DNA from: Subdoligranulum variabile
Lineage (GTDB): Bacteria; Bacillota; Clostridia; Oscillospirales; Ruminococcaceae
Length of the DNA: 64,000 nucleotides
Assembly (NCBI GenBank): GCA_004554775.1
Contig: SFKI01000005.1
Coordinates: 131,665-195,664, forward strand
Direction of reading: 5' to 3'
The notes under the pieces were generated by a model. That model was not told where the DNA came from, did no database searches, and saw only the letters and a program-made list of their open reading frames with translations. The stretch's first letter is position 1. Each line of letters begins with the position of its first letter. Shown one piece after another: positions 17,820 through 25,865 of this stretch. The position numbers and the translations under genes were made by a program.

Positions 17820-20237
17820 TCAGCTGTTGCGCAGACGGCTTTCCATCTGCATGTTGAGGATCACGTTTTTGACCGCTTCTGCAATAACTTTCAGCAATCC
17901 GATGATCCAGAAGCCTTTTGCCTCGAGCACGATGCCGTCCACCATGCCCATGCTGATACCGCCGCTGGTCATCTTGGCCAGGGCGCGCAGCGGCATGTTG
18001 TACTGGAACATCACGTTCAAGTTGGGCTGGCCTTTTTTGTAGCTGGCCGTCAGCAGCGTGTGCAGCACCAGCCAAACCAGCCAGCACAGCGGGCTGCGGC
18101 TGTGGTTGAGCTCGCCCAGTGTCATGTTGCGGTCGATTTTCACGGTGTCATCCGGGATGGGGCGGCCCAACAAGGTCTCCCACTCGGCGTCAGGGACGTT
18201 CTGCACCTTGCCGCTTGCATAATGCGGCAGGGCTTTTCCCTCGTAGGGGTTGGGTGCGCCCGTGCCAGTCACTTCGACCGTGGCCGTCATGCGGATATCT
18301 TCGCTGGAAGCACCGACGCGGATTTCATACGTGCCGCCCTCGGTCTCCCAGGCGTTGGTCAGGGTGTTCCAGTAGCGGAACGCCTTGTCATCCAGCGCAA
18401 TGGTCACGCGCTTGCTCTCCCCTGCCGCCAGATGCACCTTGGCAAAGCCTTTCAGCTCCTGTGCGGGACGGAAGATTTTAGCGTCGGGCTTGGCAACATA
18501 GACCTGCACGATTTCCGCGCCGTCACGGTCGCCGGTGTTCGTCACAGTCAGGCTCACACCCTGCGGGGTGGCTTTTGCATCCGAGTAGGCAAAGGTCGTG
18601 TAGCTCAAACCAAAGCCGAACGGGTAGGCAGGCTCCACGCCTGCGGTCTGATGGTAACGGTAGCCAATGTACAGCCCCTCGCGGTACTGCACGGTGCGGC
18701 CATTGCCTGCAAAGTGGTCACGGGCAGGGGTATCCAAATACGCTTTGGCCCAGGTCTCGGCCAGCTTGCCGCTGGGGTTGACCTTGCCGGTCAGCACGTC
18801 GAGCATGGCACCCGCACCGGCCTGGCCGCCCAAAGCGCCGTAAACCAGCGCCTTGCAGTGGTTCGCCCAAGAGGTTTCCACCGACGCGCCCGCGCTGAGC
18901 ACGACCACGATATTGGGGTTGACCTTTTGCAGCGCGCGCAGCAGCTCAATTTGGTTGGCTGCCACGCACATATCGCTGCGGTCCAGGCCCTCGCTCTCCT
19001 TGATCTCGTCCAGCCCCATGCAGAGCAGCACAACGTCGGCCTTTTGGGCCAGTGCCACGGCTTCGGCCTGCTTGGCGGCGTCGGGCTTGCCCTGGCGGTT
19101 GAAACCAGCGGCAAAGCCGACCTGTTCCAAGCCGCTTTCGCCCCAGCAGCCGAGCAGCGAGTCCACCTTAATGGAGTTGACTGCACTCGAGCCGGCGCCC
19201 TGATAGCGCGGCGTTTCGGCAAAGTCGCCAATAACAGCCACCTTGGTGCCTGCCGCCAGCGGCAGCAGGTCATCCTCATTTTTCAGCAGTACCGTGCTTT
19301 CGGCAGCAGCGCGGCGGGCCAGCGCGTGGTGCGCATCGGCGTCAAAGCTGCGGCTGTGGTTTTGCACGGCGGTGTGGGTGTCGCAGACCAGTGTGAGCAG
19401 CTCGTCGAGACGGGCATCCACATCGGCTTCGCTGATTTTGCCGGACTTGACTGCGGCCATCAGCTCTCGCACAGCATCGCCGCCGGGGGCGGGCATTTCC
19501 AGCGTGGAGCCGTTCTTTACGCCCAGGGCATGGTCGTTGGAGCCGCCCCAGTCGGTGACGACCGCGCCGGTAAAGCCCCACTCTTTGCGCAGGATATCTT
19601 GCAGCAGGTGGGCGTTTTCGTTGGCGTAGATGCCGTTCACCAGATTGTAGCTGGACATGATGGCTTTCGGTGCGGCCTCTTTGACCACGATCTCAAACCC
19701 GGTCAGGTACAGCTCGCGCAGCGTGCGCTCGTCGACCACAGAGTCCGAAGCCATGCGGCGCAGCTCCTGCGAGTTGACTGCAAAATGTTTGGGGCAGGCA
19801 GAAATGCCGTTGGCCTGGATGCCCCGCACGTACCCTGCGGCCATTTTGCCGGAAAGATACGGGTCCTCAGAGAAATACTCAAAGTTGCGCCCACACAGCG
19901 GGCTGCGCTTGGTGTTCAGGCCCGGGCCGAGCAGCACAGCCACTTCCTGCGCGGCAGCTTCGTCCCCCATGGCCTTGCCGAGTTCCTCGCCAAGAGCGGG
20001 GTCCCAGCTGCATGCCATGGTGGCAGCCGTGGGAAAACAGGTCGCCGGTACGCTGGGGTTCAGCCCCAGATGATCCGCCGCCCCGGCCTGCTTGCGCACG
20101 CCGTTAGGCCCATCGGATAAGGTAACAGACGGAATACCGGCTTTGGGGTAAGCGCGGGTGGTAAAGGTCCCCGCACCCGAAAGCAGCGCACATTTTTGTT
20201 CAATAGACAATTTCTGAATCATATCTATATGTTTCAT
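17820..20237 (-). CDS. GH3 beta-glucosidase with C-terminal extension
   Basis: An 805-residue glycoside hydrolase family 3 enzyme, cytoplasmic (no signal peptide). The TIM-barrel domain covers about 1-310, with KHFAVN near 150 and the nucleophile Asp229 in VVTDWGG. The alpha/beta sandwich domain covers about 330-530, with the candidate acid/base region KESEGLDR, and a fibronectin-III-like domain covers about 560-680 (YPFGFGLSYTTF). Beyond residue 690 a hydrophobic extension of about 110 residues contains two possible membrane-associating helices. Expected activity is removal of terminal beta-glucose or beta-xylose. Start ATG follows AAGGAA. Confidence 0.87.
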   Translation of the reverse strand: MKHIDMIQKLSIEQKCALLSGAGTFTTRAYPKAGIPSVTLSDGPNGVRKQAGAADHLGLNPSVPATCFPTAATMACSWDPALGEELGKAMGDEAAAQEVAVLLGPGLNTKRSPLCGRNFEYFSEDPYLSGKMAAGYVRGIQANGISACPKHFAVNSQELRRMASDSVVDERTLRELYLTGFEIVVKEAAPKAIMSSYNLVNGIYANENAHLLQDILRKEWGFTGAVVTDWGGSNDHALGVKNGSTLEMPAPGGDAVRELMAAVKSGKISEADVDARLDELLTLVCDTHTAVQNHSRSFDADAHHALARRAAAESTVLLKNEDDLLPLAAGTKVAVIGDFAETPRYQGAGSSAVNSIKVDSLLGCWGESGLEQVGFAAGFNRQGKPDAAKQAEAVALAQKADVVLLCMGLDEIKESEGLDRSDMCVAANQIELLRALQKVNPNIVVVLSAGASVETSWANHCKALVYGALGGQAGAGAMLDVLTGKVNPSGKLAETWAKAYLDTPARDHFAGNGRTVQYREGLYIGYRYHQTAGVEPAYPFGFGLSYTTFAYSDAKATPQGVSLTVTNTGDRDGAEIVQVYVAKPDAKIFRPAQELKGFAKVHLAAGESKRVTIALDDKAFRYWNTLTNAWETEGGTYEIRVGASSEDIRMTATVEVTGTGAPNPYEGKALPHYASGKVQNVPDAEWETLLGRPIPDDTVKIDRNMTLGELNHSRSPLCWLVWLVLHTLLTASYKKGQPNLNVMFQYNMPLRALAKMTSGGISMGMVDGIVLEAKGFWIIGLLKVIAEAVKNVILNMQMESRLRNS

Positions 20238-20254
20238 TGTCGTTCCTTTTTTAT

Positions 20255-20297
20255 AAAAGGTGCAGACCCGCCACGGTTTGTGGCGGATCTGCGCTTT
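20255..20297 (-). terminator. Intrinsic terminator after the membrane GH3 gene
   Basis: On the minus strand GCAGATCCGCCAC pairs with GTGGCGGGTCTGC and is followed by ACCTTTT. It separates the two GH3 genes. Confidence 0.75.
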
Positions 20298-20332
20298 TTA
20301 CTGCCTTAGTTTACGCATAGGTTCAGTACAGA

Positions 20333-23191
20333 TCAGCCGTTGACTTCTTCCTTTTTGCGTTTAGCATAGCCTTTTTTGCAAACAAGAACTTCGAGAGCAA
20401 TCAGGGCCAGGATACCCACAACATCAATTGCGATCATAACCTTTTCCCAATTCGGCATACCGGGGTTCAGATTCTCGGCATAATAAGCGCGAGAGTTGAC
20501 AACGGTGTACAGAATGTTCTTGCAAGCCTGACGTGCGCACAGCTGTGCGGTAGCGCTGGTGGTATCGGTCAGATGGTTGGTCTCCGTGTCATAGTTGACC
20601 AGGCAGAAATCGCCGCCATTGCGGATCAAATGGTCAGAATCCTGATAGCCATACACGCCATAGTAGTCCGTCAGGACCATACCAACGAAGCCCCACTCGC
20701 CGCGAAGCACATTGTTCAGCAGGTTCGGGTTGTTGCCAGCGTAGGTGTTGCCAATATAGTTGAAGGAGGACATAACTGCGTGGCAGTCAGCTTCCTTGAC
20801 ACAGGTCTCGAAGGGTTTGAGGTAGATCTCGCGGATTGCCTGCTCAGAAGCCCAGGTGCACAGCATGCCGCAGCGGTTGGTCTCCTGATCGTTCAGGGCA
20901 AAGTGCTTCATGAAGGCGTAGACGCCCTGATCCTGGGAGCCCTTGACAGCATTAGAAGCAATCTTACCGGAGAGCACGCCGTCCTCAGAGTAGTACTCAA
21001 AGTTACGGCCTGCGAAAGCAGAACGGTGGATGTTCATAGCAGGTGCATACCAGCCGGAAACGTCCATGTCATCAGCCATCTTGCCGATGGCCTCGCCGAA
21101 GCTGTATCCAAGGTCCGTGTTCCAGGTTGCGGCGATCATAACAGCAGACGGGAAACCGATAGAGCCCTGCTGGGTGAAGTTGTTGTTGATGGATGCGGGG
21201 CCATCGCAGTCGATGGCCTGTACCTTTCCGATGGAAGGTACAGCAACGGACTGATAACCACCCAGGGCGATCAGGGAGTCCATGTCAGACATGGTCAGCT
21301 GATCCAGGAAGGTATCCCACTTGGCATCGTCGTAATCAACGCCGACCATATCGACCAGCTGCAGGCCATTCTTGGCACCGGTGGTGGGGGCGACATCATC
21401 AGCATTGTTGAAATCCGCAGGATCCCAGTTAGAGTTGTTGTAGAAGGTCTCCTTGTACTCAGCAGGCATGGACATGCTTGCAGGAGCTGCCGTAGCTTCG
21501 GCGTAGTTAGCAAAGCCGTCTGCACGGGACAGATAGGTCACATTGCCCTCGGCGTCAGCAAACTCGTTGGTAGCAGCTACAGCATCGGTCGAACGGGCAT
21601 TGTTGGCATCGTATACAACTTCACTGCCAACATTGATGGTCTTAGAGTCGATAACAGTGTGCGAATCGCTGTTGATGCTGATGACATAGTCACCGGCTTC
21701 CAGCACATAGCAGCCCTTGCCGTGTGCATCGTAGGAAGCCATATCCTCGGTGTTGAAGGTGATCTGCACATTTTCGGAAGCACCTGGCTCCAGAATGTCA
21801 GTCTTAGCAAAGTCGATCAGGTTCGCAGAAGCCTTTTCGATACCGCCGTTGGTGTACGGGGGATTGTAGTAAACCTCGACAACGTCCTTGCCAGCGGTGT
21901 TGCCCTTGTTGGTGACGGTAACGTCTACAGTGACAACACCATTAGACTCGGTAACGCTGTTAAGCGTCTGCTCAAAGGTGGTGTACGACAGGCCGTGGCC
22001 GAACGGGTAGACGACGGTCTTGTCATAGTCGATCAGACCCTCGACAGCGGCGGTCTCATAGAATTTGTAGCCAACGTAGATACCCTCAACATAGTTGACG
22101 AAAGCGGGGATCGTCTCAGCGCCGAAAGAGGTTGCAGCGAACTCATCCATGTTGTCATAGATGAAGTTGCCGAAGTTGTTCCAGGTCGGGGTCTTGGTCA
22201 GGTCGTAAACAAAGGTATCAATGCTGCGGCCAGACGGGTTCACATCGCCGCACAGGATAGAGCCCAGGGCGTTAAAGCCGCTCTGGCCAGTACCTGCGCA
22301 CCAGATAACGCTCTTGATCTGGCTGTAGTCCTTGACCCAGCCCAGCTCCATAGCGTTGGCACCATTGTAAACAACAACAACATTGTCGAAGTTCTTGCAA
22401 ACGAGATCGACCATGTCTTTCTCGGTCTTGGAAAGCTGCAGGTAATGCTCACCGGCCTCAAAGTCGTTGTAGCTGTGGCCTGCATCATAGGTGACCTGAG
22501 AAACATCGGTCGGCAGGTCGGCACCTTCGCCGCCTACACGGGTGATCACGACCATAGCCGTATCAGAGAAAGCCTTGGCGTTTGCCAGCAGGTCGTCGCT
22601 GTACTGGGCAGCCTCCGGCTCAGGCAGGGTCCAATCCTGTGCCCACATACCCACCTCGGGGCGGTCGGCGCGGTAGTCGGTGTAGAAGTCGCTCAGCTCG
22701 GTGTTCAGCTCAAAACCAGCGTTGGTCAGGCCGTCCAGCAGGGAGACAGTCGGATATGCATCAGACAGCGCACCGGAACCAGTACCGCCGTAGCAGGGGT
22801 TGGTGGAAGCCCAGCCGAAAACATTCAGCTTGGAATTCTTGGCAAGGGGCAGCGTGCCATCGTTGTCCAGCAGCACAATGCCTTCCTCTGCAATGTCCTC
22901 GCACAGCTCAGTGGAAGCTGCAACATTTTCTTCGCTGACTTTGCCGCCGCCGGTAGCCAACGTAACCATGGAGTTCATCGGGCCGATCAAAATCAGGTTG
23001 ACGGTGATGCCCAGGGCCAGAACCAGGCCCAAAGCAGAATTGAAACGAACCAGATACTTTTTGGATTTGCTAAGTTTTCCGCACAGGATCATAGCAAGGA
23101 TCAGCAGCACGGCAACAACGCCGAAACCGATGAGGTAGGCTTTGATCGAGTTGATAACATTGATAACGTCATCGATGTTAATAGCCAACAT
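20333..23191 (-). CDS. Membrane-anchored GH3 enzyme with swapped domain order
   Basis: A 952-residue protein with a membrane segment at about 15-45 and another near 60-80, then an extracytoplasmic region, then a C-terminal membrane segment (about 918-940) and a basic tail KKGYAKRKKEE. The GH3 domains are in reversed order. The alpha/beta sandwich domain comes first (about 110-390), then the Fn3-like domain with YPFGHGLSYTTF (about 400-530), then the TIM barrel with GRNFEYYSEDG, KHFALNDQE and the nucleophile-type VLTDYYG near residue 850. Reversed GH3 enzymes are known from Ruminococcus. Both ends are anchored, so it probably works at the cell surface. Start ATG follows AAGGAGG. Confidence 0.82.
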   Translation of the reverse strand: MLAINIDDVINVINSIKAYLIGFGVVAVLLILAMILCGKLSKSKKYLVRFNSALGLVLALGITVNLILIGPMNSMVTLATGGGKVSEENVAASTELCEDIAEEGIVLLDNDGTLPLAKNSKLNVFGWASTNPCYGGTGSGALSDAYPTVSLLDGLTNAGFELNTELSDFYTDYRADRPEVGMWAQDWTLPEPEAAQYSDDLLANAKAFSDTAMVVITRVGGEGADLPTDVSQVTYDAGHSYNDFEAGEHYLQLSKTEKDMVDLVCKNFDNVVVVYNGANAMELGWVKDYSQIKSVIWCAGTGQSGFNALGSILCGDVNPSGRSIDTFVYDLTKTPTWNNFGNFIYDNMDEFAATSFGAETIPAFVNYVEGIYVGYKFYETAAVEGLIDYDKTVVYPFGHGLSYTTFEQTLNSVTESNGVVTVDVTVTNKGNTAGKDVVEVYYNPPYTNGGIEKASANLIDFAKTDILEPGASENVQITFNTEDMASYDAHGKGCYVLEAGDYVISINSDSHTVIDSKTINVGSEVVYDANNARSTDAVAATNEFADAEGNVTYLSRADGFANYAEATAAPASMSMPAEYKETFYNNSNWDPADFNNADDVAPTTGAKNGLQLVDMVGVDYDDAKWDTFLDQLTMSDMDSLIALGGYQSVAVPSIGKVQAIDCDGPASINNNFTQQGSIGFPSAVMIAATWNTDLGYSFGEAIGKMADDMDVSGWYAPAMNIHRSAFAGRNFEYYSEDGVLSGKIASNAVKGSQDQGVYAFMKHFALNDQETNRCGMLCTWASEQAIREIYLKPFETCVKEADCHAVMSSFNYIGNTYAGNNPNLLNNVLRGEWGFVGMVLTDYYGVYGYQDSDHLIRNGGDFCLVNYDTETNHLTDTTSATAQLCARQACKNILYTVVNSRAYYAENLNPGMPNWEKVMIAIDVVGILALIALEVLVCKKGYAKRKKEEVNG

Positions 23192-23222
23192 AGGGGTGTT
23201 TTCCTCCTTAGTATTTCTTTGC

Positions 23223-23280
23223 ATGAGTGCGCACTCATTTGTCGTATATAATCATAGCAAATTTAAAACTTTTTTCTCAA
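23223..23280 (-). promoter_or_regulatory. Promoter and perfect palindromic operator of the membrane GH3
   Basis: On the minus strand TTGAGA (23275-23280), 18 bases and TATGAT (23251-23256). Just downstream lies the perfect 16-base palindrome ATGAGTGCGCACTCAT (23223-23238), typical in form of a TetR-family operator. No adjacent TetR gene is present. Confidence 0.6.
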
Positions 23281-23401
23281 AAATTTCATAATCTGTCGTT
23301 TTTGCGGCATAATCTGTAAAAGTTGCAAAATTGTATCAAAAATCGATGTGGATGTTGCACAAAGAAAGCCCAGGTGCCTTTGTGCAGGTTGCCATAGGCA
23401 G

Positions 23402-23434
23402 CAAAAAAGGGAGAAGGCGTAAGACCTCTCCCCT
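23402..23434 (-). terminator. Intrinsic terminator of the two-component operon
   Basis: On the minus strand GGGGAGAGG pairs with CCTTCTCCC and is followed by seven T residues. It lies about 125 bases beyond the histidine-kinase stop codon. A second stem (GCACAAAG/CTTTGTGC, 23355-23384) lies beyond it. Confidence 0.75.
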
Positions 23435-23457
23435 ATTGTGGATGGCTGCAGGTTGGC

Positions 23458-23519
23458 GGGCAGATATGGAATCCGCCCTACGGCACTTTCGTAGGGGCGC
23501 ATTCTATATGCTTCCGTGC
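23458..23519. repeat. Two intergenic palindrome modules
   Basis: A GCAGAT/ATCCGC unit at 23458-23481 and a GCGCATTC..ATGCTTCC unit at 23491-23519, both with GTAGGGG or CCCTAC flanks. Several positions have drifted, so pairing is imperfect. This is the only content of the gap apart from the terminator and the upstream promoter. Confidence 0.5.
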
Positions 23520-23557
23520 AGTTTGGCGCAGTGCAAGACCCCGCGGACGAACAATGC

Positions 23558-24835
23558 TCACCTCTGCGGCAGCAGTACCCTTAGCGTAAACCACTCATCC
23601 TCCCAATGCAACGTCAAAGTGCCGCCGTAGGCTTCGGCGGCGGCGCGGACGCTCTTCAGGTCATAGCCGCCATGGGCGCTGCGCAGGGGCAGGCCGTCGG
23701 GGCCAAGTTCTACGGGCTGGGCGCAGTAATTCTCGAACCGCAGCATCACAAAGCCGTTCTGCGCGTAGATGGCTACCCGGATCAGCTTCTTCTCCGGGTC
23801 CGGCTCGGCGGCCACACTCTCAGTGGCGTTATCCAGCGCGGTGCCAACGATGGTGCAAATCTCGCCGGTGGAAAGAAAATCCAGCAGCTTGCCGTCGGCC
23901 ACGCAGGTCATGTTGATGCCATGCTGCTGGCAGTACAGGCTTTTGGCTGTCAGCAGCGTGTCCAATACGGGGTTGCCGGTCTTGTTCTCGGCCTCGTAAC
24001 GGCGGATGTCGCTTTCCATGGCGGCCAGGGCGGCGTCCTGCTTGGCCTGGTCGCGCTCGGCACGGATGGTGGCGATCTGCACTTTCAGCTCGTGGTAGCG
24101 CCGGTTGATGAGCTTGATGTTTTCCTTGCTCTGACGGTACTGCTCATACTGGCGGCGCAGCACATCGTCCATGGCTGAAAGCTCGCTGTGCAGCGCGCTT
24201 TCCCGTAGCTGTTCGTGCTGCACGGTCAGAATCAGCACGCCCGCCAGGTCCACCAGCGTGCGGATATAGCGGATGCTCATCGTAGCTTCGCTGTTATTGA
24301 CAAAGCTCAAATTGCTGACGGCGAAAACCGTGATGGCCATGATAACGGCTGTTAGCATACCAAGCGGCGTAATATGCAGCCTGGCAGGTTGGGTGCTGCG
24401 GCGTTTTTCCATCCAGTAGACGGCGGTGAGCAGGGCCGCGTACACAATCACCAACAGCAGCACGGCCAGCAGGTCGCGCCCGCTGCGCTGCGGCCACAGG
24501 GCACAGTGTAGCTGCCACTCCACGCTGGCGGTCAGTTCGGCCAAAATAAACGCCCGGGAACAGTAATACCCGGCTTCCAGCGGGGAGGTCTCGCAGGTGC
24601 GCCACAAAAACAGATACATCGAGCCGATGGCGGCCACCATGCAGGGAAGCCACAGCACCAGCGGCACCGAGCCGGTCAGCTGCATAAACACCGCCAGCCC
24701 GGCCATCCAGATCAGGCTGTTGACGGTGCTGCGTCTGACCGAATAGCGCGGCGTCAATTGCTGGGCATATAATAAAGTAGCCAGGCACTCGGCCAGGGCC
24801 GTGTACAGGCGTGGGATGTCCGGTACTGCGGTCAT
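23558..24835 (-). CDS. GHKL-type sensor histidine kinase
   Basis: A 425-residue membrane kinase. About six membrane segments occupy residues 20-215, a coiled-coil linker with RRQYEQYRQSKENIKLINRRYHE-type heptads spans about 225-275, and a C-terminal GHKL ATPase domain contains the N box ALDNATESV near residue 330 and the G box GGYDLKSV near 390. This is the AgrC/VirS-like layout, usually sensing a peptide or cell-envelope signal. It overlaps the response regulator by four bases (ATGA). No signal-peptide precursor gene is visible nearby. Confidence 0.85.
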   Translation of the reverse strand: MTAVPDIPRLYTALAECLATLLYAQQLTPRYSVRRSTVNSLIWMAGLAVFMQLTGSVPLVLWLPCMVAAIGSMYLFLWRTCETSPLEAGYYCSRAFILAELTASVEWQLHCALWPQRSGRDLLAVLLLVIVYAALLTAVYWMEKRRSTQPARLHITPLGMLTAVIMAITVFAVSNLSFVNNSEATMSIRYIRTLVDLAGVLILTVQHEQLRESALHSELSAMDDVLRRQYEQYRQSKENIKLINRRYHELKVQIATIRAERDQAKQDAALAAMESDIRRYEAENKTGNPVLDTLLTAKSLYCQQHGINMTCVADGKLLDFLSTGEICTIVGTALDNATESVAAEPDPEKKLIRVAIYAQNGFVMLRFENYCAQPVELGPDGLPLRSAHGGYDLKSVRAAAEAYGGTLTLHWEDEWFTLRVLLPQR

Positions 24836-25542
24836 ACGCCCTCACCCCCGATGTAATCGGCCAGGGCAGCCAGAAACGCCTTGCGCCGCGGGCGGCTGAT
24901 CTGTAAGGTGTGCGGTCCGACCCGGACCTCGCTTTGCTGCACGCCGCGCACCTGCGCCAGGTTGACCAGATACCCGCTGTTGCAGCGGGCAAAGGGGCGG
25001 CCTGCGAGCTTTTCCTCAAAGCTTTTCAGCGCGCCGGGGGCGGTGAAATCGCCATCCTCGGTATAAAAGCAGACTTTGTGGCCATCACTTTCCATATAAT
25101 AGATAGCGGCGGTGTCCAGGCGGCGCATACCGCCGTCCACGGGGACGGCCAGATAATGCCGCGCCCGCCGTGCCAGCTGGTTGACCGCCTTTTGCAGCTG
25201 CTGCGAAAAGGCAAAGTACGGCACAGGTTTCAGTACATAGTTCAGCGCGCCGACCTCGTACCCTTTGATGGCATACTGCGCCATGTTGGTGATGAACACG
25301 AGCAGTACATCGTTGTCCAGTTCGCGGATGCGTTGGGCAGTCTCCATGCCGTTCAGCCGCTTCATCTCAACATCGAGGAAGATCATGTCAAAGGCAGGGC
25401 GGTAGTTCTCCAAAATCTCATCGCCATCGGTGAAGCATGTCACCGCAAACTCGGTGCCGTACTGGCGGGTGTAGCGGCGCACATAGTCGTTCAGCTGGTC
25501 GCGTACGGCGCCTTCATCCTCGACAATGGCAATTTTGATCAT
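24832..25542 (-). CDS. LytTR-family response regulator
   Basis: A 236-residue regulator. The receiver domain (1-120) begins MIKIAIVEDEG and has the phospho-acceptor aspartate in MIFLDVEMKRLNG and the conserved Lys in VLKPV. The LytTR DNA-binding domain (about 140-236) has YYMESDGHKVCFYT and FARCNSGYLVNLAQV. It starts behind GAGGG and is the first gene of the pair with the GHKL kinase. The target genes are not evident; LytTR proteins typically regulate peptides, bacteriocins or cell-wall functions. Confidence 0.88.
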   Translation of the reverse strand: MIKIAIVEDEGAVRDQLNDYVRRYTRQYGTEFAVTCFTDGDEILENYRPAFDMIFLDVEMKRLNGMETAQRIRELDNDVLLVFITNMAQYAIKGYEVGALNYVLKPVPYFAFSQQLQKAVNQLARRARHYLAVPVDGGMRRLDTAAIYYMESDGHKVCFYTEDGDFTAPGALKSFEEKLAGRPFARCNSGYLVNLAQVRGVQQSEVRVGPHTLQISRPRRKAFLAALADYIGGEGV

Positions 25543-25662
25543 AGCGGTTCCCTCGGTTTCGTTGTGCGTTAGCAATAGCAGCAATATTTTTTAATAAAGT
25601 ATAACACAGCTTTTTTGTACGCGCAACTTTTTGCGGCAACAGGGCGTTTCGGCAAAAAACGC

Positions 25663-25691
25663 TTGCAATTTTTCCCGCTGTGCGCTATACT
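25663..25691 (+). promoter_or_regulatory. Promoter of the oadB-like gene
   Basis: TTGCAA (25663-25668), exactly 17 bases, TATACT (25686-25691). The predicted start near 25697 is at the first stem of the riboswitch-like leader. Confidence 0.75.
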
Positions 25692-25694
25692 GTG

Positions 25695-25830
25695 GGCAAG
25701 GTAAAAGGGAGTAAGGGACGCGGTGTACGCCGCGCCGTATCGCTTCGTCACCACGGGCCGCCCGGCCCCGGGGCATACTGTAAACACTGAGACTTTTGCC
25801 GCAGTTTTTCTGCGGCAGGGGTCTCTTTTT
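25695..25830 (+). promoter_or_regulatory. yybP-ykoY-like (Mn2+) riboswitch candidate with overlapping terminator
   Basis: The leader carries the two hallmark segments of the yybP-ykoY class: AAAAGGGAGTAA near its 5' end and CATACTG followed by AACACTGAGAC near its 3' end. GGCAAGG (25695-25701) can pair with CTTTTGCC (25793-25800) to close the aptamer. A terminator, GAGACTTTTGCCGCAG (25789-25804) pairing with CTGCGGC and GTCTC (25810-25825) before TTTTT, reuses the 3' strand of the aptamer. Ligand binding should therefore prevent termination, an ON switch as in known members. The downstream gene is unusual for this class. Confidence 0.6.
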
Positions 25831-25865
25831 ATTTTCCCTGCCGCCCAGGAATTGGGAGGTTTCGT

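Noticed and set aside
18060..20120. A 686-codon plus-strand frame opposite the cytosolic GH3 gene
   Set aside because: Composition-driven shadow of the GH3 reading frame; the His/Gln/Val-rich text matches no family.
20573..23251. An 892-codon plus-strand frame opposite the membrane GH3 gene
   Set aside because: Same reason: complementary-frame artefact, and it would run through the GH3 promoter region without a ribosome site.
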